Positions 46,435 through 55,470 of a DNA stretch of 64,000 nucleotides are shown piece after piece. Source of the DNA: DTKD01 sp964494345 (GTDB lineage: Bacteria; Armatimonadota; UBA5829); NCBI GenBank assembly GCA_964494345.1, contig CAZBSI010000011.1, positions 1 to 64,000 of the forward strand, in the 5' to 3' direction. The first letter of the stretch is position 1; each line of letters opens with the position of its first letter. Under the pieces are notes generated by a model that did no database searches, was not told the origin of the DNA, and saw only the letters and a program-made list of their open reading frames with translations. The translations under genes and the position numbers were made by a program.

Positions 46435-47037
46435 TTGAAAAGAACAGTCTTATTTGCAGTTGCGCTTATGCTGATCTGCGCTCTAGTGGTTTCAGCCCAG
46501 CAGGGAACTCAGGCTCAGCGGCCTCGCGCCGGTGCGCCGGGCGCTGCGCCTGGCGGCATGATGGGTGGCATGATGGGTGGCGGAATGATGGGAATGTGCC
46601 CGGCTATGGCCTCTGCCCCGCCCTCATTAATGATGATCGATCGCAACGCCGAAACTCTTGGGCTTACGGCTGATCAGAAAACGAAGCTGACCGCTGCTTT
46701 GACCAGGCACGATACAAACCTTGGCAATTTGCGCACGGCTGCTCAGCAGGCAAGCAAGGCCCTGCACGACGCCATCTATGCCCCGACGTTTGATTCGGCA
46801 AAGGTCAACACACTTTTGGCCGCCGCACAGAAGGCCGACGCGGCTATATCGACCGCCAATGTCCAGTCGTGGACAGAAATCAGATCAATTCTAACACCGG
46901 CACAGGTCGCAGCACTTTCTGAGGCCACTACGCGCCGAATGGGTGGGTTTGGCGGAGAAAATCGCCAGGATCAAAATCGGGATCGAGCCCGCCCGGGAAC
47001 CGGAGGCGCACGCGGAGCAGCACCTGACGCACAATAA
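46435..47037 (+). CDS. Secreted Met-rich Spy/CpxP-like protein
   Basis: About 200 residues from TTG 46435 (AAGGAGG eight bases upstream). Signal peptide (LLFAVALMLICALVVSA-type; ends VSAQQ), then a Gly/Met tract with repeated GGMM (GGMMGGMMGGGMMGMC), a motif that often binds Cu(I). The LTADQKTKLTAAL helix is the LTxxQ signature of Spy/CpxP; a second LTPAQVAALSEA follows. It is distinct from the Cys-rich Spy-like gene at 29982. Monocistronic with a terminator after it. Confidence 0.82.
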   Translation: MKRTVLFAVALMLICALVVSAQQGTQAQRPRAGAPGAAPGGMMGGMMGGGMMGMCPAMASAPPSLMMIDRNAETLGLTADQKTKLTAALTRHDTNLGNLRTAAQQASKALHDAIYAPTFDSAKVNTLLAAAQKADAAISTANVQSWTEIRSILTPAQVAALSEATTRRMGGFGGENRQDQNRDRARPGTGGARGAAPDAQ

Positions 47038-47070
47038 CGTGACATAACAGTGCTAAATAGTGATAGAATT

Positions 47071-47105
47071 AACAGCGATGAGTATAATCAAGCTCATCGC
47101 TGTTT
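47071..47105 (+). terminator. Intrinsic terminator after the Met-rich gene
   Basis: AACAGCGATGAG pairs with CTCATCGCTGTTT (11-12 bp stem, 10-base loop) ending in TGTTTGT, 34 bases past the stop codon. Confidence 0.75.
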
Positions 47106-47305
47106 GTAATTGGCAAAGTACTCCCAAGTATCGCAAGTTTCACGAGATACGCCGTTAATACCCAGTAAAATTACGGATTGACGGAAAAGTTAATTAGCAG
47201 TCATACTAAAGGATAAACTGAAAGGTCTGGAAGTCGGGCAGGGCATTGTGGCCGGCTCAGCCCGCTTTCGACTCATCAGAAAGCTTTTGAAGGGAGTACA
47301 CTTCA

Positions 47306-50300
47306 TTGGGCAGATTTGCTGTGCGAGGAATATTCGTGCTGCTGTGCATTTTTGCATTATGCACAACAATTGCTTATGCCGGCGGCGTATGGTCCACGTG
47401 CACACGGACCACCAGCCTCGGCGGATGGGGAGCCTATGCTGGAGGGGAATGCGGAGATTATTGGGTTGGCTGGGGTAGCAACGGGGCTGACCGCGCTCGA
47501 TTGAGCACCAGCAGCGCCGGGGTTGGGCGCGATATGTTTTTTACCTACAGGCACCTCTTCCAGAAAAGAGCTAACGGCGACACCAATGCGCGTCATTACT
47601 CTTATGCAGAGGGCGCCTATTCGGGCAACGTAGCCTGTAACCAGAAAGGCTCCGGAAGCTACGAGCACACTATAGGTTCGAGAGCGGCTTATAACTGGGA
47701 CGACTGGCTGGAGGTCGGCTCTGACGATGGTGGCACTATGGATACCGTCGTCGAGAAGGCCAAGTTCTATCCTGAACTCGATGCAGTTTATGATAGCAAA
47801 TCAGTAGTCACCAGTATGTATATGGGCAACGTCTACCAGTGGATGTATAAAATGAGCAATCCTGGCTCAGCCTGGTGGACTTGGAACGACCCAAAGGACC
47901 TTTTCTATCACACCGGCGGAGTCGTTGAAGGCCCCGGTTGGTATGCGGCGAAGTCTGTCATTAGCGCTCCCGGTACTGCGCCGGGCGGAGTTATGACCAC
48001 ATATTTCAACATGCGCCCCACACAGACCGGCGCTTCCAACGAAGACTTCCAGATGATCAGAAACGGCACATCGTGGTTTGGCGATAAATTTGCCAGCAAC
48101 ACCAGCATGCGCACCGCCGTTACCGTTACCCGCAAGGCTCCGGCCAGCACGCCCGGCGCGGACAACGGCGCAAAGAAAAAAGGCGAGACCGTGCGATTCA
48201 GCATCGCAGGCGCGGATAGCTGGGGAACCGGCAATAACTACGGCTGGGACTTCGACGGCTCCACCACTCAGGGATGGGCAGCCGCCAACAACTGCACCCT
48301 GACACCGGACGGCGCCAATGGACGGCTGAAAATCGCTGTATCCGGCGCAGATCCTCATCTTTTGAGCTCGGCTGGATTGGCTATTAACACTGCCAGTTGC
48401 AAATATATGTCCATCAGAATGATGGCCAGCGGCGGCACTTCCGCTCAATTCTTCTGGCAGGGGAGCGCCGGCGGATGGGCCGAAGTCCGACATGTGGACT
48501 TCAACATCTATCCCGACAACAAATGGCATGTCTATCGAATTGCTCTGCCTGCTTCGTGGACCGGCACTGTAACCCAGGTTCGGTTTGATCCGGTTCAGAA
48601 CGGCGCCGCCAACGGACAGACGGTCTACGTCGACTGGCTGCGGATTCACAACGGAAACGAAGGTCTATCGGCGAATATCTGGATGGGCTACGAGAATGAA
48701 GAGTGGAACATCCTCGAGTCCAGCCCGATGACGTGGGATGCCGGCAATGGAGCATGGTACAAAGACTATTCCATCACCGGAAACTATCCGCAGACTTACT
48801 ATAATATGATGCACGTCATCAATGGCGCAAGCCAACAGTGCGACAACGACGACGACCGCCGATATGGCCGGTATGAGAGAGCATACAAGATGCTCAATAC
48901 CGCCCCGACGGCCGCCAATAAATCATTCGATTCCAACGCGTGGAGCGTCACGAAGACTCCGGGGCTCGGTTGGAATTACGCCGATGCCGATACTAATCCT
49001 CAGAGCGCTTATCAGGTTCAGATCGCCAGCGATTCTGAGTTTGTCAATGTGATAGCCGATACCGACCTTGTGGCATCTGCGGCAACTTCGTTTGAGACTC
49101 CGTCGCTGCCGGAAGGTCAACTGTACTATCGCACCCGCGTTATGGACGGTGCTTATTCGAACCTGGACGCCACCTGCGAAGGCGGCTGCACCACCGGCGC
49201 TAATGGCGTCTTTGCTGCCGATGGCGACAAGTCCGTCGAATTTGACGGTGTCGATGGTTACGTCAGCCTTCCCGCCGGATTCGACAGCTTCGGCGGTGGG
49301 TTTAGCTGTGAGTTCTGGGCCTATCCGACTGCGGCCAATAGCTGGGCACGCTTCTTTGATATAGGCAACGGTCCTTCACTTGATAACATTGTCCTTACTC
49401 GTGAAGGCACCACCAACAATCTGCGTTTCGACGTCTATCGCGGCGACACCGTCGTTGGCAGGCTGCTTGTCTCCAATGCGATCGATCTGGACACCTGGCA
49501 GCACTTTGTTGCCACAATCGACACCACCGGCTACGGCCGCATCTACAAAGACGGCGCTCTGATCGGCCAGGGGCCGATGGCGGTACCGGTCGTCTCCTCT
49601 CGCTCGAATTGCTATATTGGCAAGAGCAACTGGGTGGCGGATTCCTATTATCAGGGTCGAATCGACGAGTTTGCGATCTACGACAAGTGCCTGTCGGCAG
49701 CGGAGATTTCAGATCACTACGGCAAGGGGCAGGACGCGGTTGCATATCGCGATGCGGTCTGCACAAGTGGGCCGTGGGCGTATTATCAGTTCAATGAACA
49801 GACCGGCGCTTCCGCAGCGGCGATCACCGGCCTGCTCTCCGACTGGTCTGATGCCACCGGATTCAGGGTCGACAGCATTGCGCCGACCGTTCCGAGCATC
49901 ACTGATGTTGCTGTAAACGGCACCACTGCCACCATAACATTCGGCGGCTCTACCGATGCCAACGATTTCAGCTATGAAATCAAGCTAGACGATGGCGATT
50001 TCGAGGCTGCAACCAGCCCGTTTGTCTTCACATCGCTGACTGGAACCCATACGGTTTACGTGCGTGCTATCGACGAGGCCGGTAACATAAGCGAAGAGGC
50101 CAGCCAGGCGTTTTCGGTAGTCAACCATATCCAATCTTATGGCTTGAACAACAAGGCTGCCTGGGATCCGATCATCGGATTGGTGGATGCCAACACTAAG
50201 TTCACCATTTGGGGCAAGGTTACCGTAGTTGATACGGATAGCTTCATGGTTGACGACGGTTCTGGTATGCCTGTGAAGGTGCTGTATGCCGGTCATGGAT

Positions 50301-50410
50301 TCAGCGATTCCGACTACGTATCGGCGACTGGAACGCTCGATGTGAGCGGAGCAACACCGGTACTTAATGCACTGGTCGTGAAGAACCAAAGCCCGGTAAA
50401 CGCCGAGTAA
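47306..50410 (+). CDS. Large secreted multidomain protein with LamG-like and OB-like modules
   Basis: A 1034-residue protein with a signal peptide (GIFVLLCIFALCTTIAYA). The N-terminal part (about 25-280) is Trp/Gly/Tyr-rich and unrecognised. A carbohydrate-binding-like beta domain follows (about 300-460, GWDFDGSTTQGW...VYVDWLRIHNG), then a fibronectin-type region, a LamG/concanavalin-like domain (about 640-810, VEFDGVDGYVSLPAGFDSF, FSCEFWAYP, GRIDEFAIYDKCLSAAEI), an Ig-like segment (TDVAVNGTTATITFGGS), and a C-terminal OB-like module (WGKVTVVDTDSFMVDDGSG). Likely a surface or matrix protein. TTG start with AAGGGAGT upstream. Confidence 0.85.
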   Translation: MGRFAVRGIFVLLCIFALCTTIAYAGGVWSTCTRTTSLGGWGAYAGGECGDYWVGWGSNGADRARLSTSSAGVGRDMFFTYRHLFQKRANGDTNARHYSYAEGAYSGNVACNQKGSGSYEHTIGSRAAYNWDDWLEVGSDDGGTMDTVVEKAKFYPELDAVYDSKSVVTSMYMGNVYQWMYKMSNPGSAWWTWNDPKDLFYHTGGVVEGPGWYAAKSVISAPGTAPGGVMTTYFNMRPTQTGASNEDFQMIRNGTSWFGDKFASNTSMRTAVTVTRKAPASTPGADNGAKKKGETVRFSIAGADSWGTGNNYGWDFDGSTTQGWAAANNCTLTPDGANGRLKIAVSGADPHLLSSAGLAINTASCKYMSIRMMASGGTSAQFFWQGSAGGWAEVRHVDFNIYPDNKWHVYRIALPASWTGTVTQVRFDPVQNGAANGQTVYVDWLRIHNGNEGLSANIWMGYENEEWNILESSPMTWDAGNGAWYKDYSITGNYPQTYYNMMHVINGASQQCDNDDDRRYGRYERAYKMLNTAPTAANKSFDSNAWSVTKTPGLGWNYADADTNPQSAYQVQIASDSEFVNVIADTDLVASAATSFETPSLPEGQLYYRTRVMDGAYSNLDATCEGGCTTGANGVFAADGDKSVEFDGVDGYVSLPAGFDSFGGGFSCEFWAYPTAANSWARFFDIGNGPSLDNIVLTREGTTNNLRFDVYRGDTVVGRLLVSNAIDLDTWQHFVATIDTTGYGRIYKDGALIGQGPMAVPVVSSRSNCYIGKSNWVADSYYQGRIDEFAIYDKCLSAAEISDHYGKGQDAVAYRDAVCTSGPWAYYQFNEQTGASAAAITGLLSDWSDATGFRVDSIAPTVPSITDVAVNGTTATITFGGSTDANDFSYEIKLDDGDFEAATSPFVFTSLTGTHTVYVRAIDEAGNISEEASQAFSVVNHIQSYGLNNKAAWDPIIGLVDANTKFTIWGKVTVVDTDSFMVDDGSGMPVKVLYAGHGFSDSDYVSATGTLDVSGATPVLNALVVKNQSPVNAE

Positions 50411-50434
50411 TCTTCTTGATCTTCTAACTCACAA

Positions 50435-50456
50435 GGGCCGACCTCCGGGTCGGCCC
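50435..50456 (+). terminator. Hairpin after the large secreted protein
   Basis: GGGCCGACC pairs with GGTCGGCCC (9-bp perfect stem, 4-base loop), 24 bases past the stop codon, without a U-tract. It could be a terminator or a repeat-type hairpin. Confidence 0.5.
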
Positions 50457-50542
50457 GAATCATCCCTCGACGCCAATCCTACAATAATTCGCGCAACCGC
50501 GGAATCAGATCTGGTGTAGCCCACAACCTACGGTAAAAAATC

Positions 50543-50576
50543 GTAGTGGCCGACCTCCGTCTCGGCCAATCCCTTC
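50543..50576. repeat. Intact copy of the GTAGTGGCCG repeat
   Basis: GTAGTGGCCGACCTCCGTCT followed by CGGCCAATCCCTTC. It matches the two halves flanking the IS at 1-1860, and 62141. Confidence 0.8.
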
Positions 50577-51055
50577 TTTTCGGATGTCCGAAGTCAGATG
50601 TTGGAAGTCCGATTCCAATAACCCCAACTATGTATTATTTCGCGGCTTTCGCCCATTTCGCGTTTTCGCGTTTTCCCTTCCCCGTCGTGTTGAGCATCCC
50701 TCCTGCCATTTCGATCGCCCACCCCTGTCATTTCGAGCGCAGCGAGAAATCTGCTTTTCCGATGTCCGAAGTCAGACGTTCGAAGTCCGATTCCAATAAC
50801 CCCAACTATGTATTATTTCGCGGCTTTCGCCCATTTCGCGTTTTCGCGTTTTCCCTTCCCCGTCGTGTTGAGCATCCCTCCTGCCATTTCGATCGCCCAC
50901 CCCTGTCATTTCGAGCGCAGCGAGAAATCTGCTTTTCCGATGTCCGAAGTCAGACGTTCGAAGTCCGATTCCAATAACCCCAACTATGTATTATTTCGCG
51001 GCTTTCGCCCATTTCGCGTTTTCGCGTTTTCCCTTCTCCGTCGTGTTGAGCATCG
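50577..51055. repeat. 178-bp tandem repeat, about 2.7 copies
   Basis: The landmark TGTATTATTTCGCGGCTTTC starts at 50631, 50809 and 50987, exactly 178 bases apart. Each unit joins a GATGTCCGAAGTCAGA segment, CCAATAACCCCAACTATG, CATTTCGCGTTTTCGCGTTT, and CCTGTCATTTCGAGCGCAGC followed by GAGAAATCTGCTTTTCCGA. Because 178 is not a multiple of three, the open frames across it are not a repeated protein. Pieces of the unit also occur near 1800, 18400 and 38713. Confidence 0.9.
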
Positions 51056-51157
51056 CTTCCCTGCTTGCAAATCCTGAGATTATCCGCCATAATTGGAACC
51101 TCACAGAGACATAGTTCGTAGTATATAAAGCAGACTTAATGCTTATTTAATAAATAA

Positions 51158-51272
51158 AACGCCGAATCCCGCAGGCTTGCGGGAGCGGGGGAACCAGCAT
51201 CTTTGGGGCTAATCTCCACCAAAGGAGAGGGGTCACTTCCGACCCTAGCCCGCCAGCTAACCTCGCAGGCGC
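51158..51272 (+). promoter_or_regulatory. Cyclic di-AMP riboswitch (ydaO/yuaA class)
   Basis: The conserved islands of the class are readable in order: GCCGAATCCCGCAGG at 51161, GCGGGAGCGGGGGAACCAGC (51179-51198), TTTGGGGCTAAT, then a variable stem and CTTCCGACCCTAG, and CCGCCAGCTAACCTCGCAGG near 51250-51269. Riboswitches of this class usually turn genes off when c-di-AMP rises, typically potassium transporters, osmolyte genes and cell-wall hydrolases. A GCGGCA/TGCCGC stem and a T6 run (51333-51338) follow and could form the expression platform. The operon it precedes is an opine-dehydrogenase-like/B12 pair. Confidence 0.88.
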
Positions 51273-51367
51273 GGCAGGAAGAACCACTACTTGATATGCC
51301 GCTGCGCATGCCCTGTCCGCTCCTCTCGGCTCTTTTTTCAAAGACACATCACACAGGGAGGAGAAGC

Positions 51368-52537
51368 ATGAACCAAACCACAGATGTGACCAAATTCGCG
51401 GTTCTGGGCGCAGGGCACGGAGGCACGGCTATGGCTGGCCACCTGTCGCTGATGGGCTTCGATGTATCGCTTTACAACCGCGGCGAACAGAGGCTCATCG
51501 CCATACGATCCGCAGGCGGCGTAGACATACAATCAGAAGTATTAGAGACTCTCCCTCGCGGGTTTGCCAATATCGACGTAGTTACCACCGATCCTGCCGA
51601 AGCCATCGCAGGAAGAAAAGTCCTTATGGTCGTCGTTCCGGCCACTGCACACAGGTTCATCGCCGAGCAAATCGCCCCACACCTCGTAGATGGGCAGCTA
51701 ATTGTGTTAAACCCTGGCCGAACCGGCGGAGCTTTAGAGGTCTTGAAAACCATTCGCGATAGTGGATGCCGGGCGGATATAGTCGTCGCGGAGGCGCAGA
51801 CATTCCTGTACGCCAGCCGTTCGATGAACCCGGCGCAGACCAAGATTTTCCGTATAAAAAACAGCATCCCGGTCGCCGCGCTGCCCGCCTATCGCACGCC
51901 GGAGGTAGTCAAAGCCCTTCGTGTGGCGTTTCCGCAGTTTGTGCCGGGCGATAACGTGATGAAGACCAGCCTCGACAATATCGGCGCCATCTTCCACCCA
52001 GCCGTCACCGTGCTCAATGCAGCGCGAATAGAGAGCACAAATGGGGACTTCGATTATTATACAGAGGGAATCACCCCCGCCGTCGCTATGATTCTGGAGT
52101 CTATGGACAGGGAGCGAGTGGCGGTGGCCGGAGCTCTTGGGTTCAGGGCAATGACCGCCAGGGAGTGGCTATATATCGCCTATGACGCCGCAGGCCGCAC
52201 GTTGCACGAGGCGATGCGGGCCAACAGGGGTTACGATGGAATCAAAGCGCCCAAGACCGTTTTTCACAGGTACATTTCAGAGGATATCCCTATGAGCCTG
52301 GTCCCTATCTCATCGCTGGGGCAGTTGGTCGACGTGCCGACACCGAGCATCGACTCTATTATTCTGCTGGGCTCAGTGCTGCACGGGGTGGACTATCGCG
52401 CTCAGGGCAGGACTGCCGAGACTCTCGGACTAGCGGGAAAGAGTCTCAAAGAGATCAGGCGGTTTATCCTCGAAGGCGAGGCGGAAGCTGCTGGCCAGCC
52501 TGTGGCTAAGGAGGATTCGATATGGCAAGGACTATAG
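51368..52537 (+). CDS. NAD/NADP octopine/nopaline dehydrogenase family protein
   Basis: About 389 residues from ATG 51368 (GGGAGGA six bases upstream). The N-terminal Rossmann fold is FAVLGAGHGGTAMAGHLSLMGFDVSLYNR (GxGxxG within it). LNPGRTGGALEVL and MVVVPATAHRFIAEQIAPHL are typical of the family, and the C-terminal octopine-DH domain has NIGAIFHPAVTVLNAARIE with the conserved His. Family enzymes reductively join or split an amino acid and a keto acid, or reduce related metabolites. The gene overlaps the B12 gene by 16 bases, so they are coupled. Confidence 0.88.
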   Translation: MNQTTDVTKFAVLGAGHGGTAMAGHLSLMGFDVSLYNRGEQRLIAIRSAGGVDIQSEVLETLPRGFANIDVVTTDPAEAIAGRKVLMVVVPATAHRFIAEQIAPHLVDGQLIVLNPGRTGGALEVLKTIRDSGCRADIVVAEAQTFLYASRSMNPAQTKIFRIKNSIPVAALPAYRTPEVVKALRVAFPQFVPGDNVMKTSLDNIGAIFHPAVTVLNAARIESTNGDFDYYTEGITPAVAMILESMDRERVAVAGALGFRAMTAREWLYIAYDAAGRTLHEAMRANRGYDGIKAPKTVFHRYISEDIPMSLVPISSLGQLVDVPTPSIDSIILLGSVLHGVDYRAQGRTAETLGLAGKSLKEIRRFILEGEAEAAGQPVAKEDSIWQGL

Positions 52538-54231
52538 TAGCAGGGGCGCTCGGAAATTGCGTACACGTAGCCGGGGTGGCGGCGTTTCTGAATATAGCCG
52601 AACAACTCGGTTACAAAACCGTATTTTTGGGAGCGGCTGTCCCAATAGATAAGTTTGTCGATGCAATAGAGACCTATGAACCTGAGATTGTCGGCGTTAG
52701 TTATCGCCTAACCCCTGAGGTCGGCGAAAGGCTGCTCAACAACTTGCACGATGCTCTCATATCTCACAATTTGACAGATAAAAGATTCATGTTTGGCGGC
52801 ACCCCGCCAATGTGCGAAGTCGCAGACAAACTCGGCTGGTTCGAACAGTCTTTCAATGGTTTGGAGAATCCGGATGAAGTTTGGGCGTATCTGCGAGGCG
52901 AGAAGCGCGAGTCCAAACCGGAGGATTGCGGCAACGACCTGATCTTCCGCCTCAACTCCAAACATCCATACCCGCTGCTGCGCCACCACTACGGCCCGTC
53001 TACTATGGACGAGATGATAGAGGGCGTCGGCAAAATCGCTGATTCGGGAGTATTGGATGTAATCTCGGTCGCGCCGGATCAAAACGCGCAGGAATCTTTC
53101 TTCAAGCCGCATAAAATGGACCCGGCTCTCGACGGAGCGGGTGGGGCGCCGATACGTTCCGAAGACGACCTGAAAGCTATTTATGAGGCCAGCCGCAAGG
53201 GCAACTATCCACTGCTTAGAATATATAGCGGCACTCATGACCTTCTCGACTGGGCGGAGATGTCCCAGAGGACCATCTCAAACGCCTGGGCTGCGATTCC
53301 GCTGTGTTGGTATAGCGCCCTTGATGGTCGCTCCGACCGCACCCCGGAGCAGGCTATCGCTGAAAACCAGGCCGCTATGAAGTGGCATGCGGTTCGGGGT
53401 ATTCCCGTGGAGGTCAACGAGCCACACCATTGGGCGCTGCGTGATTCGCACGATGTGACTTCCGTAGTAATGAGCTGGCTGGCGGCATACAACGCTCGTT
53501 CGATGGGCGTCAGTCGCTATGTGTCGCAGTATATGTTCAATACCCCGGCAGGCATATCCCCGGAGATGGATATCGCCAAAATACAGGCGCAGATTTCGAT
53601 AGTCGAGAGTCTGCACGGGCCGGATTTCTTCTCATTAAGGCAGGTGCGAGCGGGACTGCTTCATCTGTCGCCTCATCTTTCCAGAGCAAAAGGTCAACTG
53701 GCCGCCTCGACTACTCTGGCGCTTTCTGTATCTCCACATATCATTCATGTAGTCGGATTCTGCGAGGGCGACCACGCCGCCACTGCCGACGAGGTCATAG
53801 AAAGCTGCGAGATCGTCAATGGTGTGCTCAGAAACTGCCACGACAGTATGAGAAACCTCATCTCCAGTGCCAGGGTTGCGGATCGCAAGCAGGAACTGTT
53901 GGCTGAGACCGAGGTGCTGTTGAAGGCCATATCTGAGTTGCGCGAAGGCGACGAAGACCCGTACAGCAGCCCCAGGGTGATTGCAAAAGCGATCTCTCTT
54001 GGACTACTCGACGCCCCTCATCTCCGCGGCAATCCATACGCATGCGGCGAACTCAGCACACGGATAGTCGATGGCGCAGTTGTCTGCGTCGATCCCGTGA
54101 CAGGAGGGGTTCTGGATGAAAGGCGCCGATTGAAATCCCTTTTGCTGCCATCAAACGCGACCGCCGCTGCCGCCGAGGCATGCCGGGTCACGATTTTTGG
54201 TATGAATCACTCTTTTCAATACGTTAAATGA
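52522..54231 (+). CDS. B12-binding, mutase-like protein
   Basis: A 569-residue protein. The N-terminal 140 residues show the cobalamin module DxHxxG-x41-SxL-x~28-GG in the form CVHVAG, 41 residues, SYR, then FGG: lower-ligand His and spacing are kept, while the usual Asp is Cys. The rest (about 150-560) looks like the TIM barrel of B12 aminomutases or glutamate mutase E (HDLLDWAEMSQRTISNAWAAIPLCWYSALDG, WHAVRGIPVEVNEPHHWALRD, VSQYMFNTPAG). No exact substrate is known to me. AAGGAGGA lies inside the dehydrogenase gene. Methyltransferase-like roles are an alternative. Confidence 0.75.
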   Translation: MARTIVAGALGNCVHVAGVAAFLNIAEQLGYKTVFLGAAVPIDKFVDAIETYEPEIVGVSYRLTPEVGERLLNNLHDALISHNLTDKRFMFGGTPPMCEVADKLGWFEQSFNGLENPDEVWAYLRGEKRESKPEDCGNDLIFRLNSKHPYPLLRHHYGPSTMDEMIEGVGKIADSGVLDVISVAPDQNAQESFFKPHKMDPALDGAGGAPIRSEDDLKAIYEASRKGNYPLLRIYSGTHDLLDWAEMSQRTISNAWAAIPLCWYSALDGRSDRTPEQAIAENQAAMKWHAVRGIPVEVNEPHHWALRDSHDVTSVVMSWLAAYNARSMGVSRYVSQYMFNTPAGISPEMDIAKIQAQISIVESLHGPDFFSLRQVRAGLLHLSPHLSRAKGQLAASTTLALSVSPHIIHVVGFCEGDHAATADEVIESCEIVNGVLRNCHDSMRNLISSARVADRKQELLAETEVLLKAISELREGDEDPYSSPRVIAKAISLGLLDAPHLRGNPYACGELSTRIVDGAVVCVDPVTGGVLDERRRLKSLLLPSNATAAAAEACRVTIFGMNHSFQYVK

Positions 54232-54255
54232 AACATTGCGCTGCCGCCTGGGTGT

Positions 54256-55470
54256 CTATTCATAACGCAATGATTCTATAGGATCCAATTGAGATGCCAG
54301 GCGGGCAGGGTAATAGCCGAAGAAGACGCCGACCATGGTAGAAAACCCGAAGCCAAGAACTACCGACCATAGAGAGACCGTTGTATTCATACCAGTTAAC
54401 TTGCCGATCGAAAACGATGCGATCATACCCAGCAGTATCCCTACTGTTCCGCCTGTCATCGAAAGCATAAGCGCCTCCACCGTGAATTGTCCGCGAATGT
54501 CACGACTGCGCGCTCCTAACGCCTTGCGGATTCCGATCTCTCGAGTCCGCTCTGTTACTGAAACCAGCATTATATTCATAACCCCTATGCCGCCGACCAA
54601 AAGAGATACGCTTGCAATGCCTCCCAGCAATAGCGACATTGTCCTGGACATCTCGTTGGCCATCTCCATAATCTCAGCTTGGGTGCGGACCACGAAGTCG
54701 TCATCGTTGCCCGGAGTAATTCGGTGGCGCTTTCGGAGAAGATTAGATATCTGATTTGTTGCGCGATCCATATGATCCATTGAGACAGCCTGGGCGTTTA
54801 TCGAGCGTATATGTTGCAGTCCGAAAAGCCTTCGCATTGCAGTGGTGATAGGGACCATAACCTGATCGTCCGGGTCACCAAAACCGCCGGCGCCTTTGAC
54901 GGCCAACAAGCCGATAACCTCAAACTGGATACCTTTGATACTGATCCTTTTGCCGACCGGAGACAGCCTGCCGAATATGTTCTTGGCAGTAGTAGGACCA
55001 ATTACAGCAACCTTTCTTGCAGATTTTACGTCTCTGGAGCTGAAGAACCTGCCATTTGCCACTTTATAGTTCCGAATGCCAGGGTAATCGGGCGTGGTGC
55101 CCATTATTGTTGTATTGGTGTTCTTGTTCTTGAATTTGACTTGCGCCCCGGACTGCACTTCCGGAGCCGTCTTGACCACAGCCGAACACTTCCCGACTAT
55201 GGCGTCGGAATCTTTAAGGGTAAGTGTCTGCATGCTCCCCATTCCGCCTTGAACGGCTCTGCTTCGGCTCTGTCCGCTCATCACCGTAAGCACATTGGTG
55301 CCCATCTGCTGGACCTGCTGCAACATACGTCCGCTTGCGCCTCCGGCGAGAGCCAGCATTGTAATGACTGCCGATACTCCGATTATTATGCCGAGCATAG
55401 TGAGCGCCGCACGCATCCTGTTTGCAGACAGACTCTCCAATGCCACCGCCATACTCTCACGAATGTTCAT
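54256..55470 (-). CDS. MacB-type ABC permease (FtsX domain)
   Basis: A 404-residue permease: N-terminal transmembrane helix (ALTMLGIIIGVSAVITMLALAGG), a periplasmic MacB core domain (about 50-260), then three helices in the FtsX domain (VSLLVGGIGVMNIMLVSVTERTREIGIRKALGAR; SMTGGTVGILLGMIASFSI; SVVLGFGFSTMVGVFFGYYPA). It pairs with the ATPase encoded just upstream, with a 4-base ATGA overlap. MacB systems are mechanotransmission exporters working with MacA and TolC. Confidence 0.94.
   Translation of the reverse strand: MNIRESMAVALESLSANRMRAALTMLGIIIGVSAVITMLALAGGASGRMLQQVQQMGTNVLTVMSGQSRSRAVQGGMGSMQTLTLKDSDAIVGKCSAVVKTAPEVQSGAQVKFKNKNTNTTIMGTTPDYPGIRNYKVANGRFFSSRDVKSARKVAVIGPTTAKNIFGRLSPVGKRISIKGIQFEVIGLLAVKGAGGFGDPDDQVMVPITTAMRRLFGLQHIRSINAQAVSMDHMDRATNQISNLLRKRHRITPGNDDDFVVRTQAEIMEMANEMSRTMSLLLGGIASVSLLVGGIGVMNIMLVSVTERTREIGIRKALGARSRDIRGQFTVEALMLSMTGGTVGILLGMIASFSIGKLTGMNTTVSLWSVVLGFGFSTMVGVFFGYYPARLASQLDPIESLRYE

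Noticed and set aside
47867..48649. 260-codon minus frame inside the LamG protein gene
   Set aside because: Shadow frame of a GC-rich gene with clear domains on the plus strand.
50546..51077. Overlapping open frames with repeated AAFAHFAFSRFPFPVV-type peptide
   Set aside because: They translate the 178-bp tandem repeat; the period is not a multiple of three and no start signals exist.
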